From the NCBI RefSeq assembly GCF_014656075.1, contig NZ_BNBS01000002.1:1-64000 (forward strand): 64,000 nucleotides of DNA, written 5' to 3'. The DNA is from Streptomyces hydrogenans (lineage in GTDB: Bacteria > Actinomycetota > Actinomycetes > Streptomycetales > Streptomycetaceae). The position numbers and the translations under genes were made by a program. How positions within the stretch are numbered: the first letter of the stretch is position 1; every line of letters begins with the position of its first letter. The notes under the pieces are model-generated. The model was not told where the DNA came from. It saw nothing but the letters and a program-made list of their open reading frames with translations, and made no database searches. Positions 28,495 to 36,812 of this stretch are shown here, piece after piece.

Positions 28495-30293
28495 TGGCGG
28501 GCGCGGGACTGAAGGGCGCGCGGGAGCGCCGGGTCCGGACGGGCGGGATCGAGCTGTGCGTCGCCGAGCTCGGCGACGCCGACCGGCCGACGGTGCTGCT
28601 CGTGCACGGTTACCCGGACTCGAAGGAGGTCTGGTCGGAAGTCGCGGTGCGGCTCGCCGAGGAGTTCCACGTCGTGCTGTACGACATCCGGGGCCACGGG
28701 CGTTCGACGGCCCCGGCGCCGCTGCGGGGCGGCTTCACCCTGGAGAAGCTGACCGACGACTTCCTGGCCGTCGCCGACGCGGTCAGCCCGGACCGGCCGG
28801 TCCACCTCGTCGGGCACGACTGGGGCTCGGTGCAGTCGTGGGAGTTCGTCACGGTGCCGCGCACCGAGGGGCGGATCGCCTCCTTCACCTCGATGTCGGG
28901 TCCGTCGCTCGACCACTTCGGGCACTGGATCAAGAGCCGGATGACCCGGCCCACCCCGCGCCGGGTCGGGCAGCTCCTCGGCCAGGGCGCCAAGTCCTGG
29001 TACGTGTACATGCTGCACACCCCGGTGCTGCCGGAGCTGGCCTGGCGCGGCCCGCTCGGCAAGCGCTGGCCGAAGCTCCTGGAGAGGATGGAGAAGGTCC
29101 CGGCCGGCGACTACCCGACATCCTCGCTGCCCGGCGACGCGGCCACCGGCGCCTGGCTCTACCGGGACAACGTCCGGGCGCGCCTCTCCCGGCCCCGGCC
29201 CGACGCCTTCGCGCACGCGCCCGTACAGCTGATCACCCCGACCGGGGACGCCTTCCTCTCCGAGCGGCTCTACGACGACCTGGGCGCCTGGGTGCCGGAG
29301 CTGACCCGCCGCACCCTGCCGGCGAAGCACTGGGTGCCGCGCACCCGTCCCGACCAACTGGCCTCGTGGATCAGGGACTTCGTCCGCACCCACGAGGAGC
29401 CGGAGACCCGGGCGCTGCGGCCGGTGGCGGAGCCCGAGGCGAAGAGCGGGGTGCGGCCGGAGTACGCGGAGCGGTTCGGCGGCCAGCTGGTGCTGGTCAC
29501 CGGAGCCGCCAGCGGCATCGGGCGGGCGACCGCCTTCGCCTTCGCGGAGGCCGGGGCCCGGGTCGTCGCCGTGGACCGGGACGCCGAGGGGGCGGCCCGG
29601 ACGGCGGAGATGGCCCGGCTGATCGGCGCCCCCGAGGCGTGGGGCGAGGCGGTGGACGTCTCCGACGAGCAGGCGATGGAGAAGCTGGCCGCCAAAGTGG
29701 CCGACGAGTACGGGATCGTCGACGTCCTCGTCAACAACGCGGGCATCGGCCTCACCGGCTCCTTCTTCGAGACCACCAGCGAGGAGTGGAAGCGGGTCCT
29801 GGACGTCAACCTGTGGGGCGTGATCCACGGGTCCCGGATCTTCGGGGCGCAGATGGTGGCGCGCGGCCAGGGCGGCCACATCGTCAACACCGCCTCGGCC
29901 GCGGCCTTCCAGCCCTCGCGGGCGCTCCCGGCGTACAGCACCTCCAAGGCGGCGGTGCTGATGCTCAGCGAGTGCCTGCGGGCCGAACTGGCGGACCGGT
30001 CCATCGGGGTGAGCGCGATCTGCCCCGGCATCGTCAACACCAACATCACCGCGACCACCCGTTTCGTCGGGGTCACGGACGCGGCGGAGGAGAAGCGGCG
30101 GCAGCGGAAGGCCTCGCGGCTGTACGGGCTGCGCAACTACCCGCCGGAGAAGGTCGCGGACGCGATCCTGGGCGCGGTGCTGCACGACCGCGCGGTCGTG
30201 CCGGTCACTCCGGAGGCGCGGGGCGCCCACGCCCTCTCCCGGCTGGCCCCGGGCGCGTTGCGGGCCCTGGCCCGCTGGCAGCCGCCGGCGTAG
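28494..30293 (+). CDS. alpha/beta hydrolase-SDR fusion oxidoreductase (EphD-like)
   Basis: 599 residues, two enzymes in one chain. The first 300 form an epoxide-hydrolase-like domain: oxyanion HGYPDS, nucleophile elbow GHDWGS with Asp, final His in AKHWVP. After a linker, residues about 320-599 are a short-chain dehydrogenase: NAD(P) site TGAASGIGRA, NNAG, catalytic Ser (NTASAAAF) and YSTSK. The architecture matches mycobacterial EphD, associated with lipid modification, so a cell-envelope lipid or epoxide substrate is plausible but not shown. Translationally coupled to the M24 gene. Confidence 0.88.
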   Translation: MAGAGLKGARERRVRTGGIELCVAELGDADRPTVLLVHGYPDSKEVWSEVAVRLAEEFHVVLYDIRGHGRSTAPAPLRGGFTLEKLTDDFLAVADAVSPDRPVHLVGHDWGSVQSWEFVTVPRTEGRIASFTSMSGPSLDHFGHWIKSRMTRPTPRRVGQLLGQGAKSWYVYMLHTPVLPELAWRGPLGKRWPKLLERMEKVPAGDYPTSSLPGDAATGAWLYRDNVRARLSRPRPDAFAHAPVQLITPTGDAFLSERLYDDLGAWVPELTRRTLPAKHWVPRTRPDQLASWIRDFVRTHEEPETRALRPVAEPEAKSGVRPEYAERFGGQLVLVTGAASGIGRATAFAFAEAGARVVAVDRDAEGAARTAEMARLIGAPEAWGEAVDVSDEQAMEKLAAKVADEYGIVDVLVNNAGIGLTGSFFETTSEEWKRVLDVNLWGVIHGSRIFGAQMVARGQGGHIVNTASAAAFQPSRALPAYSTSKAAVLMLSECLRAELADRSIGVSAICPGIVNTNITATTRFVGVTDAAEEKRRQRKASRLYGLRNYPPEKVADAILGAVLHDRAVVPVTPEARGAHALSRLAPGALRALARWQPPA

Positions 30294-30398
30294 CGGCCCG
30301 GCCGTCCGCCCGGGACCGGGGGGCCGGGCGGACGGCCGTACGATCCCTCGCAGCAGGAGCCCCTCGCGGGGTGGAGCGAGCGTCCGGTGGGAGCGGTT

Positions 30399-31340
30399 TT
30401 GTCCGAGCAGTCAGCAGTACGACCGGAGTACCGGATCGAGGATCTGGCCCATCACAGCGGGGCCACGGTCCGGACGATCCGCGCCTACCAGGACCGCGGT
30501 CTGCTGCCCCGCCCCGAGCGGCGGGGCAGGTCGAACGTGTACGGGGACAGCCATCTGGCCCGGCTGCGGCAGATCGCGGACCTGTTGGACCGGGGCTACA
30601 CGCTGGCCTCGATCAAGGAGCTCCTCGACGCGTGGGACACCGGCCGGGGGCTCGGCGGGGTGCTCGGGCTGGTCGCGGAGGTCCAGGGGCCGTGGACGGA
30701 CGAGGAGGCGGCCCGGATCACCCGCGCGGAGCTCGACGCCCGCTTCGGCGGCACCCCGGACGAGGACGCCGTCCGGGAGGCGGTCGAGCTGGGCGTCCTG
30801 GAGCGGATCCCGGGCCGGGACACCGAGGAGTACCTGGTTCCCAGCCCCCAGGAGCTGGCGGTGGCCGTGGAGTTGCACGCGGCGGGCGTGCCGCTGTCCG
30901 CGATCACCGGGCACCTGAGGGAACTTCGGGAGCAGGTCGAGCACATAGCGGTCCGTTTCCTGGAGTTCACCACCGAGCACGTCTTCTCCCGCTATCTGGA
31001 GCACCGGCCGCCGACCGACTCCGACGCGGCCGAGGCGGCGACGATGGTGCGGCGCCTCCGGCCGCTCGCGCAGCAGACCGTGGACGCCGAACTGGCCAGG
31101 GCCATGCAGATCCTGGCGACCCGTCACCTCCAGATCCACCTCTCCCCCGACCCGCTGCCCGCGCAGGGGGACGAGCCGCGCCCGGTGCAGGTCCCGGCCG
31201 ACACGATCCGGGCCGTACAGGCGCTGGTGGGCCCGGAGGGCGTCGCGGCGTTCATGACGGCGGCGGCCGAACGCGAGGTCAATAAAAGGACATTGGACGC
31301 ATTGGCGGTAAATGCCCGCAATTCTCCCACACTTCAATAA
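30399..31340 (+). CDS. MerR-family transcriptional regulator
   Basis: 313 residues. MerR winged-helix DNA-binding domain at 10-80 (EYRIEDLAHHSGATVRTIRAYQDRGL split by the turn, then RGRSNVYGDSH), followed by a long all-helical C-terminus without metal-binding cysteines. A TTG start with GGTGGGAG upstream is preferred over GTG at 30387. The final 20 codons are oddly AT-rich (AAT AAA AGG ACA TTG) next to a DnaA-box cluster. It lies just downstream of, and codirectional with, the EphD-like gene. Confidence 0.83.
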   Translation: MSEQSAVRPEYRIEDLAHHSGATVRTIRAYQDRGLLPRPERRGRSNVYGDSHLARLRQIADLLDRGYTLASIKELLDAWDTGRGLGGVLGLVAEVQGPWTDEEAARITRAELDARFGGTPDEDAVREAVELGVLERIPGRDTEEYLVPSPQELAVAVELHAAGVPLSAITGHLRELREQVEHIAVRFLEFTTEHVFSRYLEHRPPTDSDAAEAATMVRRLRPLAQQTVDAELARAMQILATRHLQIHLSPDPLPAQGDEPRPVQVPADTIRAVQALVGPEGVAAFMTAAAEREVNKRTLDALAVNARNSPTLQ

Positions 31341-31362
31341 ACCATTTGATTCTTCTGGGTAG

Positions 31363-31416
31363 TTGTCCACAGAATCACCAACTGGCCTGTGGATAACCCA
31401 TGTTGGCTGTGGACCA
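31363..31416. promoter_or_regulatory. tight DnaA-box triplet in AT-rich DNA
   Basis: TTGTCCACA (31363-31371, the preferred Streptomyces box), TGTGGATAA (31388-31396) and TGTGGACCA (31408-31416, one mismatch) fall within 54 bp. The adjoining 31281-31360 has 34 G+C in 80 bases by hand count, far below the surroundings. The arrangement resembles origin or titration sites. Confidence 0.68.
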
Positions 31417-31435
31417 AACCCGGAGGGGAAGAACG

Positions 31436-31978
31436 ATGGACGAACGTCGCACGGTGAAGGTGTCGAAGTACCTGTCGAAGCATCTGCGGCACCAGCCCGA
31501 GCGGATCGGCCTGGTCCTGGACGCGCACGGCTGGACCGAGATCGACGCCCTGCTCGCCGCCGCGGCCTCCCACGGCTTCCCGATCAGCCGCGCCGAGCTG
31601 GACCACGTGATCGCCTCCAACGACAAGAAGCGGTTCGCCGTCGAAGGCACCCGGATCCGTGCCAGTCAGGGCCACACGATCGAGGTCGACCTGGACCTGC
31701 CGGCCGCCGAGCCGCCCGCGTACCTCTTCCACGGTACGGTCGCGGACCGGCTGTCCGCGATCCGGGCGGAGGGGCTGAGACCCATGGCCCGTCACGACGT
31801 GCACCTCTCCCCCGACCGCGAGACGGCCACCCGGGTCGGGGCCCGGCGCGGCCGGCCGGTGGTGCTGAGCGTGGACGCGGGCGCGATGCACCGGGCGGGC
31901 CACGTGTTCCGGGTCAGCGCCAACGGGGTCTGGCTGACCGGAGCCGTACCACCGGAGTTCATCCGCTTCCCCGGCTGA
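31436..31978 (+). CDS. kptA: RNA 2'-phosphotransferase (KptA/Tpt1)
   Basis: 180 residues, full-length KptA. Family members move a 2'-phosphate from RNA to NAD+. The conserved N-terminal SKYLSKHLRHQP, FAVEGTRIRASQGHT, LFHGT and the Arg/His residues of VHLSPDRETATRVG are present. ATG start behind GAGGGGAAG. Bacterial KptA has no known splicing substrate; its role in Streptomyces is open. It follows directly on the DnaA-box triplet, which probably overlaps its promoter. Confidence 0.93.
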   Translation: MDERRTVKVSKYLSKHLRHQPERIGLVLDAHGWTEIDALLAAAASHGFPISRAELDHVIASNDKKRFAVEGTRIRASQGHTIEVDLDLPAAEPPAYLFHGTVADRLSAIRAEGLRPMARHDVHLSPDRETATRVGARRGRPVVLSVDAGAMHRAGHVFRVSANGVWLTGAVPPEFIRFPG

Positions 31979-32039
31979 GGGGCGGCCTCGCGCAGGTCAT
32001 CGCCCTGGAGGCCGTTCGCCGCTGGGGCATGATCGAGGC

Positions 32040-32492
32040 ATGGCTCACCCGCATCTGCCCAGCACCCAGGCCGCCGTCGGCGCCGTCCGCGCGCTCGCCG
32101 AGGAGTTCCGCCTGGAGATCACGGTCACCGACGACATCGGCGCGGACCAGACCTCCCGCCGCACCTCCGCCGGGGCCTTCGGCGTGCTCGACGAGGACGG
32201 CTCGCTGCCGCACGAGGCCTTCATCGAGCTCGGCGGCTCCCCGTACCTCTCCGTGCAGCTCTACCCCGAGGACGACGCCCGGATCATGGTGGACGGCGTC
32301 GAGTTCGCCGACGTGCCGCGGGACGCCGTACCCGGCTTCGTGCGGGCGATCCACACCGGGCTGGCCCATGTGAAGGGACGGTTCTTCCCGCCCGGCCAGT
32401 GGCTGATCGTCCCGGTGCCCGGCGGCGAGACCTACAAGGAGCTGATCCCGATGATGACGCTCACCCCCTGGCTGAGCGGCCGGGTCCGCTGA
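32040..32492 (+). CDS. conserved hypothetical protein, soluble
   Basis: 150 residues, mixed alpha/beta, no signal peptide or membrane segment. A tract of aromatic and Pro residues (KGRFFPPGQWLIVPVPGG) and an acidic N-terminal half are the visible features. Not recognised. ATG start with only GATCGAGG before it. Codirectional with kptA, 61 bases away, and may share its transcript. Confidence 0.68.
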   Translation: MAHPHLPSTQAAVGAVRALAEEFRLEITVTDDIGADQTSRRTSAGAFGVLDEDGSLPHEAFIELGGSPYLSVQLYPEDDARIMVDGVEFADVPRDAVPGFVRAIHTGLAHVKGRFFPPGQWLIVPVPGGETYKELIPMMTLTPWLSGRVR

Positions 32493-32518
32493 ACCGTCCT
32501 CCGCTCCGGCGGCCCTGA

Positions 32519-33421
32519 TCAGCCCAGCCGGCCGAGCGCCTCCGTGGCGATGCTCTCGAAGACGGCCTGGTCGGCGGCGAAGTCCGAGTCCTGGATCGGC
32601 CAGTGGATCACGATCTCGGTGAAGCCGAGGTCACGGTGGGTGCCGGCGAAGTCCACGAATCCCTCCAGGGAGGAGAGCACCGCGTTCTTCTCCGGGGTGA
32701 AGCTGGTCAGCAGGACCTTGTCGAGTTCGGCCACGTCCCGGCCGATCTCCGCGCACGCCTTGCCGAGCCGCTCGATCTGGCCGCGCAGGGCCTCGACCGA
32801 CTGGGCCGCCGTGCCCGACTCGTACAGCTTGGGGTCGCCGGTCGTCACCCACGCCTGCCCGTGGCGGGCCGCCAGCCGCATGCCGCGCGGGCCGGTCGCG
32901 GCCACCGCGAAGGGCAGCCGGGGGCGCTGCACACAGCCGGGGATGTCGCGGGCCTCGTCGGCCGAATAGAACGTGCCGCTCTCCGTCACGGCGTCCTCGG
33001 TGAGCAGCCGGTCGAGCAGCGGGACGAACTCGGCGAAGCGGTCGGCCCGTTCCTTCGGCGTCCACGGCTCCTGGCCGAGCGCGGTGGCGTCGAAGCCGTT
33101 GCCGCCGGCGCCGATGCCGAGGGTGATCCGGCCGCCGGAGATGTCGTCGAGCGAGATCAGCTCCTTGGCCAGCGTCACCGGATGCCGGAAGTTCGGCGAG
33201 GTGACGAGGGTGCCCAGGCGCAGCCGGTCCGTCGCGGTCGCCGCGGCGGTGAGGGTGGGCACCGCGCCGAACCACGGGCCGTCCCGGAAGCTGCGCCAGG
33301 ACAGGTGGTCGTAGGTGTACGCGGCGTGGAAGCCGAGTTCCTCGGCGCGCTGCCAGGTGGCGCGGCCGCCCTCGTGCCAGCGGTCGACAGGCAGGATCAC
33401 GGTACTCAGGCGCAGGCTCAT
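32519..33421 (-). CDS. LLM-class F420-dependent oxidoreductase
   Basis: 300 residues, luciferase-like TIM barrel. Motifs typical of coenzyme F420 members: YTYDHLSWRSF near the N-terminus, LGTLVTSPNFRHP, DDISGGRITLGIGAGG and the C-terminal GFTEIVIHWP. The substrate cannot be predicted. ATG start, no clear ribosome site. A 36-residue upstream extension exists but is Pro/Arg-rich and unlikely. Confidence 0.88.
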   Translation of the reverse strand: MSLRLSTVILPVDRWHEGGRATWQRAEELGFHAAYTYDHLSWRSFRDGPWFGAVPTLTAAATATDRLRLGTLVTSPNFRHPVTLAKELISLDDISGGRITLGIGAGGNGFDATALGQEPWTPKERADRFAEFVPLLDRLLTEDAVTESGTFYSADEARDIPGCVQRPRLPFAVAATGPRGMRLAARHGQAWVTTGDPKLYESGTAAQSVEALRGQIERLGKACAEIGRDVAELDKVLLTSFTPEKNAVLSSLEGFVDFAGTHRDLGFTEIVIHWPIQDSDFAADQAVFESIATEALGRLG

Positions 33422-33466
33422 GCACCGAGCGTACGTCGGTCCCGCGGGAGTCCTCCTGCCGACGGT

Positions 33467-33538
33467 TCCCGACGCCGACTCACCCGACGCCGGCCCGCCC
33501 TGCCTCGGCTCCTCCCGACGCCGACCCACCCGACGCCG
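33467..33538. repeat. 26-bp direct repeat
   Basis: Two copies (33467-33492 and 33513-33538) beginning TCCCGACGCCGAC and ending CACCCGACGCCG, differing at one base (T versus C), in the gap between the LLM and MarR genes. Confidence 0.75.
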
Positions 33539-33565
33539 TCCCTCCCGTCACCGGCTCCCCTCCGC

Positions 33566-34111
33566 CTACTCCTCCCGCCGCCCCGCCCGCTTCGAGAGGT
33601 TGCGGTAGCCGGGGTGGACGCCCGGCGTGAGTCCCTGCTGCGCGGCGACGCGGCCGAGGAGCTCCGCGAGCCGGGCCCGCTCGGCCCCGTCCAGCGCGGC
33701 CAGCAGGTCGTCCTCGTGGGCGGCGGCCACCTCGCGGACCCCGGCGAGGGCGGCGCGCCCGGCCTCGGAGACGTACAGCTCGTAGTTGCGGCGGTCCTCG
33801 GTGCTGCGCCGCCGCTCCACCAGGCCCTTCCGCTCCAGGTTGTCGATGAGGGCGACGACCCGGCTGGGCACCACGCCCAGGTCGGCGGCGAGGGAGCGCT
33901 GGCTGCGGCCGGGGTCGGTGGCGATCATCCGCAGCAGGCCGACGTCCGGCGGGGCGAGTCCCAGCCCGCCGACGCGCTCGCCGAAACGTCCCGCCGCGTG
34001 CGCCCCGAGCTGCGCGAGCAGGAACGCCGCACCGCGCGGCACCGGAATCCGCTGGTCATGCCCGTCGGCCGGCCCGTGCTCTTCCGCTGGTTGTTGCCCC
34101 TGGCTGCTCAC
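33566..34111 (-). CDS. MarR-family transcriptional regulator
   Basis: 181 residues. Winged HTH (GLLRMIATDP, SQRSLAADLGVVPSRVVALIDNL) and wing ERRRSTEDRRNYELYV. A cysteine-free sensor region suggests ligand, not redox, sensing. It is divergent from a membrane protein and an SGNH protein; the inverted repeats in the 68-bp gap are a likely operator through which it would repress both itself and them. GTG start with a poor ribosome site. Confidence 0.87.
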   Translation of the reverse strand: MSSQGQQPAEEHGPADGHDQRIPVPRGAAFLLAQLGAHAAGRFGERVGGLGLAPPDVGLLRMIATDPGRSQRSLAADLGVVPSRVVALIDNLERKGLVERRRSTEDRRNYELYVSEAGRAALAGVREVAAAHEDDLLAALDGAERARLAELLGRVAAQQGLTPGVHPGYRNLSKRAGRREE

Positions 34112-34130
34112 GGAGTTATCGTACTCGAAA

Positions 34131-34168
34131 AGAATGATTCTCCAAGGTGAACCATTCTCCCTTGAGAA
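34131..34168. promoter_or_regulatory. candidate MarR operator in divergent promoter
   Basis: AGAATgATTCT is a perfect palindrome (34131-34141). TTCTCCAAGG (34138-34147) is imperfectly repeated in inverse as CCCTTGAGAA (34159-34168), and ATTCTCC occurs twice as a direct repeat (34137, 34154). All lie in the gap between the MarR gene and its divergent neighbour. Confidence 0.6.
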
Positions 34169-34179
34169 CGGAAACGACC

Positions 34180-34929
34180 ATGGCCGTCCAGAACCCGACC
34201 GCCCGGCGCCACGAGGCCCAGGGCGGGCCTCCGCTCGGACCGCTCGCCCTCGTCTTCACCGCCCTCTTCGTCGCCGGGCTCGCCGCCGGCATCGTCATGG
34301 CGGGCGGCGCCACCTTCCCCTCGCCCTTCGGCGGCGCCGACGCGACCGACGACATCGCCGCCTACTTCCGCGACCACACCGACGCCGTCCGGATCGCCGC
34401 GACGCTCCAGTTCGGCGCGTCCGTACCGCTCGCGATCTACGCCGCCACCGCCTCCGCCCGCCTCCACCGGCTCGGCGTCCGGGCACCGGGCGCCACCATC
34501 GCCCTCGCCGGCGGCCTGCTCGCCTCGGGCTTCCTCGCCCTGTCCGCCCTGCTGAGCTGGACGCTCTCCCGCCCCGAGGTGCTCGGCCAGACGGGTGTCG
34601 TCCGCGCCTTCCAGACACTGGCCTTCGCGACCGGCGGCCCCGGCCACGTGGTCGCGCTGGGCCTGCTCGTCGCCGGCGTCGCCGTCCCCGGACTGCTCGC
34701 CGGACTGCTACCCCGGGGGCTCGCGCTCGGCGGCCTCGTCCTCGCCGCCCTCGCCGAACTGTCCACCCTCACCCTGCTGTTCGACGGCGCCGCCATCCTG
34801 CTCCCGATCGCCCGCTTCGGCGGCCTGCTGTGGCTGATCGCGGCCGGGTTCCTGCTGCCCCGCCACCGTTCCGACCCCCGCGTCCGGGCCCGTACCGGCG
34901 CCCCGCACCCCGAGGAGACCCGCGCATGA
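34180..34929 (+). CDS. four-to-six-helix membrane protein
   Basis: 249 residues with about six hydrophobic segments (for example ALVFTALFVAGLAAGIVMAGG, LQFGASVPLAIYAATASA, FGGLLWLIAAGFLLP). No catalytic motif. ATG at 34180 chosen; GTG at 34147 would place the operator inside the gene. Stop overlaps the SGNH start (ATGA). Probably MarR-controlled; function unknown. Confidence 0.75.
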   Translation: MAVQNPTARRHEAQGGPPLGPLALVFTALFVAGLAAGIVMAGGATFPSPFGGADATDDIAAYFRDHTDAVRIAATLQFGASVPLAIYAATASARLHRLGVRAPGATIALAGGLLASGFLALSALLSWTLSRPEVLGQTGVVRAFQTLAFATGGPGHVVALGLLVAGVAVPGLLAGLLPRGLALGGLVLAALAELSTLTLLFDGAAILLPIARFGGLLWLIAAGFLLPRHRSDPRVRARTGAPHPEETRA

Positions 34930-35780
34930 CCACCCGCGCCGAGGGCCGTACGGCACCCGCCCCGCAGGCCCCGCCCACCGCGAGGCTGATCCGCTTCCAG
35001 CAGCCCGAGAAGAACCTCCGCTACCTCGGCGACCTCTCCGAGGCCACCGTCGCCGGCCTCTTCGGCCTGACCCCCGACGCCTACCGCGAGCTGCTCCACG
35101 ACCTCGACGAGCAGGCCCGCCGGACCGCCGCCGGACTCCTCGCGGACCCGGAGTTCGCCGCCCGCGTCGCCCGGCTCCCCTTCCGCCCCGGGGAGCGGAT
35201 CGCCGTCCTCGGCGAGAGCACCACCGCCGACCGGCTGTCCTGGCGCGCGGTCCTGCGCCACCTCCTGCCCGACGCCATCACCCTCGTCGACCTCTCGGTC
35301 TCCGGCCTCACCACCTCCCAGGCCCTCACCCACCTCCCGGGGCTGGGCCTCCTGCGCCCCGACCGGGTCCTGTGCATGCTCGGCGCCAACGACGCCCAGC
35401 GGCTCGCCCGCACCCCCGACCACCCCGACGGCGTCCTGCTGACCGGCCCGGCCGAGACCGCACGGAACCTGCGCGCGCTGCGGGAGCACTCCGGGCTCAC
35501 CGACCCCGACCGCTGGACCTGGCTCACCCCGAGCGCCATGGACCACGCGCGCGCCGAGGCGTACCCGCACTTCCGGCGGGCCGGCATCGGCTGGCTCCGC
35601 GAGGACGTCGACGCCGTCGCCGACCTCGTCCTCACCCTCCCCGGCAGAACCGTCGACACCCGCGACGCCACCCGCCCCACCGGCACCGGCCCCGACCTCC
35701 ACACCGAGGACGGCGTCCACCTGTCCGCCGCCGGTCAGCGGGCCGTGGCCGAGACGCTCGTACGGGCCCTCACGGCGTGA
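34926..35780 (+). CDS. SGNH/GDSL-hydrolase-like protein
   Basis: 284 residues. SGNH layout can be read: block I VLGESTTADR (GES where GDS is usual), a Gly in DLSVSGLTTSQA, block III LGANDAQRL and block V EDGVHLSAAG with the Asp-x-x-His pair. An N-terminal extension of about 90 helical residues precedes it. No signal peptide, so cytoplasmic. The Asp-to-Glu change next to the nucleophile Ser is unusual but not disabling by itself. Start overlaps the membrane-protein stop. Confidence 0.75.
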   Translation: MTTRAEGRTAPAPQAPPTARLIRFQQPEKNLRYLGDLSEATVAGLFGLTPDAYRELLHDLDEQARRTAAGLLADPEFAARVARLPFRPGERIAVLGESTTADRLSWRAVLRHLLPDAITLVDLSVSGLTTSQALTHLPGLGLLRPDRVLCMLGANDAQRLARTPDHPDGVLLTGPAETARNLRALREHSGLTDPDRWTWLTPSAMDHARAEAYPHFRRAGIGWLREDVDAVADLVLTLPGRTVDTRDATRPTGTGPDLHTEDGVHLSAAGQRAVAETLVRALTA

Positions 35781-35931
35781 CCGGCCGCGGGGAGCGGCGG
35801 GCACCCACAGCAGGACACGTCCGCACCACGCGACAGGCCCGTCCCCACCGCGCGACGAGCCCTCACGTCATGTCCCACTCAAATGTGCGGGGACCCGCAC
35901 GCCCGTGCGCCTCTTGCGGCACCATAAGAAG

Positions 35932-36792
35932 GTGACCTCTCCCCGCCCGTCCTCCAGGCCCGCCGCCCGTCTCGTCGCCACCGACCTCGACGGCACCCTC
36001 CTGCGCGACGACAAGTCCGTCTCCGAGCGGACCGTCGCCGCCCTCGCCGCGGCCGAGCGGGCGGGGATCGAGGTCTTCTTCGTCACCGGCCGCCCGGCCC
36101 GCTGGATGGACGTCGTCAGCGCCCACGTCCACGGCCACGGCCTCGCCATCTGCGCCAACGGCGCGGCCGTCGTGGACCTGCACGCCGGCGGCGCCTTCGT
36201 GCAGGTCCGGCCGCTGGACCGGCCCGTCGCCCTCGACGTCGTACGGGCCCTGCGGGCCGCCGCCCCCGGCACCAGCTTCGCCGTCGAGCTGACCACCGGC
36301 ATCCACTACGAGCCGCAGTACCCGCCCTTCTTCCTCGACCCCGGCGCCACCGTCGCCACCGCCGAGAAGCTGCTGTACGAGGAGGCGCCCGGCGCCGCCG
36401 CCCCCGTCCTCAAACTGCTCGCCCAGCACCCCGAACTCGACCCCGACGTCTTCCTGGCGACGGCCCGCGAGACCGCCGGCGACCTGGCCTCCTTCACCCG
36501 GTCCAGCCCCACCGCGCTCATCGAGATCAGCGCCCTCGGCGTCTCCAAGGCGTCCACGCTCGCGCTCTGCTGCGAGCAGCGCGGCATCGCGCCCGAGGAG
36601 GTGGTGGCCTTCGGCGACATGCCGAACGACATCGAGATGCTGAGCTGGGCCGGCCGCTCGTACGCGATGGGCAACGCCCACCCGGAGGTCGTCGCCGCCG
36701 CCTCGGGCCGCACCATCGGCAACAACGACGACGGCGTCGCCGTCGTCATCGAACAGCTCGTCGCCGAAGCGGCGGAACCGAGCACCCGCTAG
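35932..36792 (+). CDS. Cof-type HAD phosphatase (second copy)
   Basis: 286 residues, same subfamily as the gene after serS: DLDGTLL, FVTGR, LGVSKAST and GDMPNDIEM are intact. Its GTG start has CATAAGAAG before it and no proper ribosome site, suggesting a leaderless message; a GTG 27 bases earlier is possible. The two proteins share motifs but diverge between them, so they are paralogues and not a recent duplication. Substrate unknown. Confidence 0.87.
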   Translation: MTSPRPSSRPAARLVATDLDGTLLRDDKSVSERTVAALAAAERAGIEVFFVTGRPARWMDVVSAHVHGHGLAICANGAAVVDLHAGGAFVQVRPLDRPVALDVVRALRAAAPGTSFAVELTTGIHYEPQYPPFFLDPGATVATAEKLLYEEAPGAAAPVLKLLAQHPELDPDVFLATARETAGDLASFTRSSPTALIEISALGVSKASTLALCCEQRGIAPEEVVAFGDMPNDIEMLSWAGRSYAMGNAHPEVVAAASGRTIGNNDDGVAVVIEQLVAEAAEPSTR

Positions 36793-36812
36793 ACGAGACC
36801 CGCCCCCGCACC

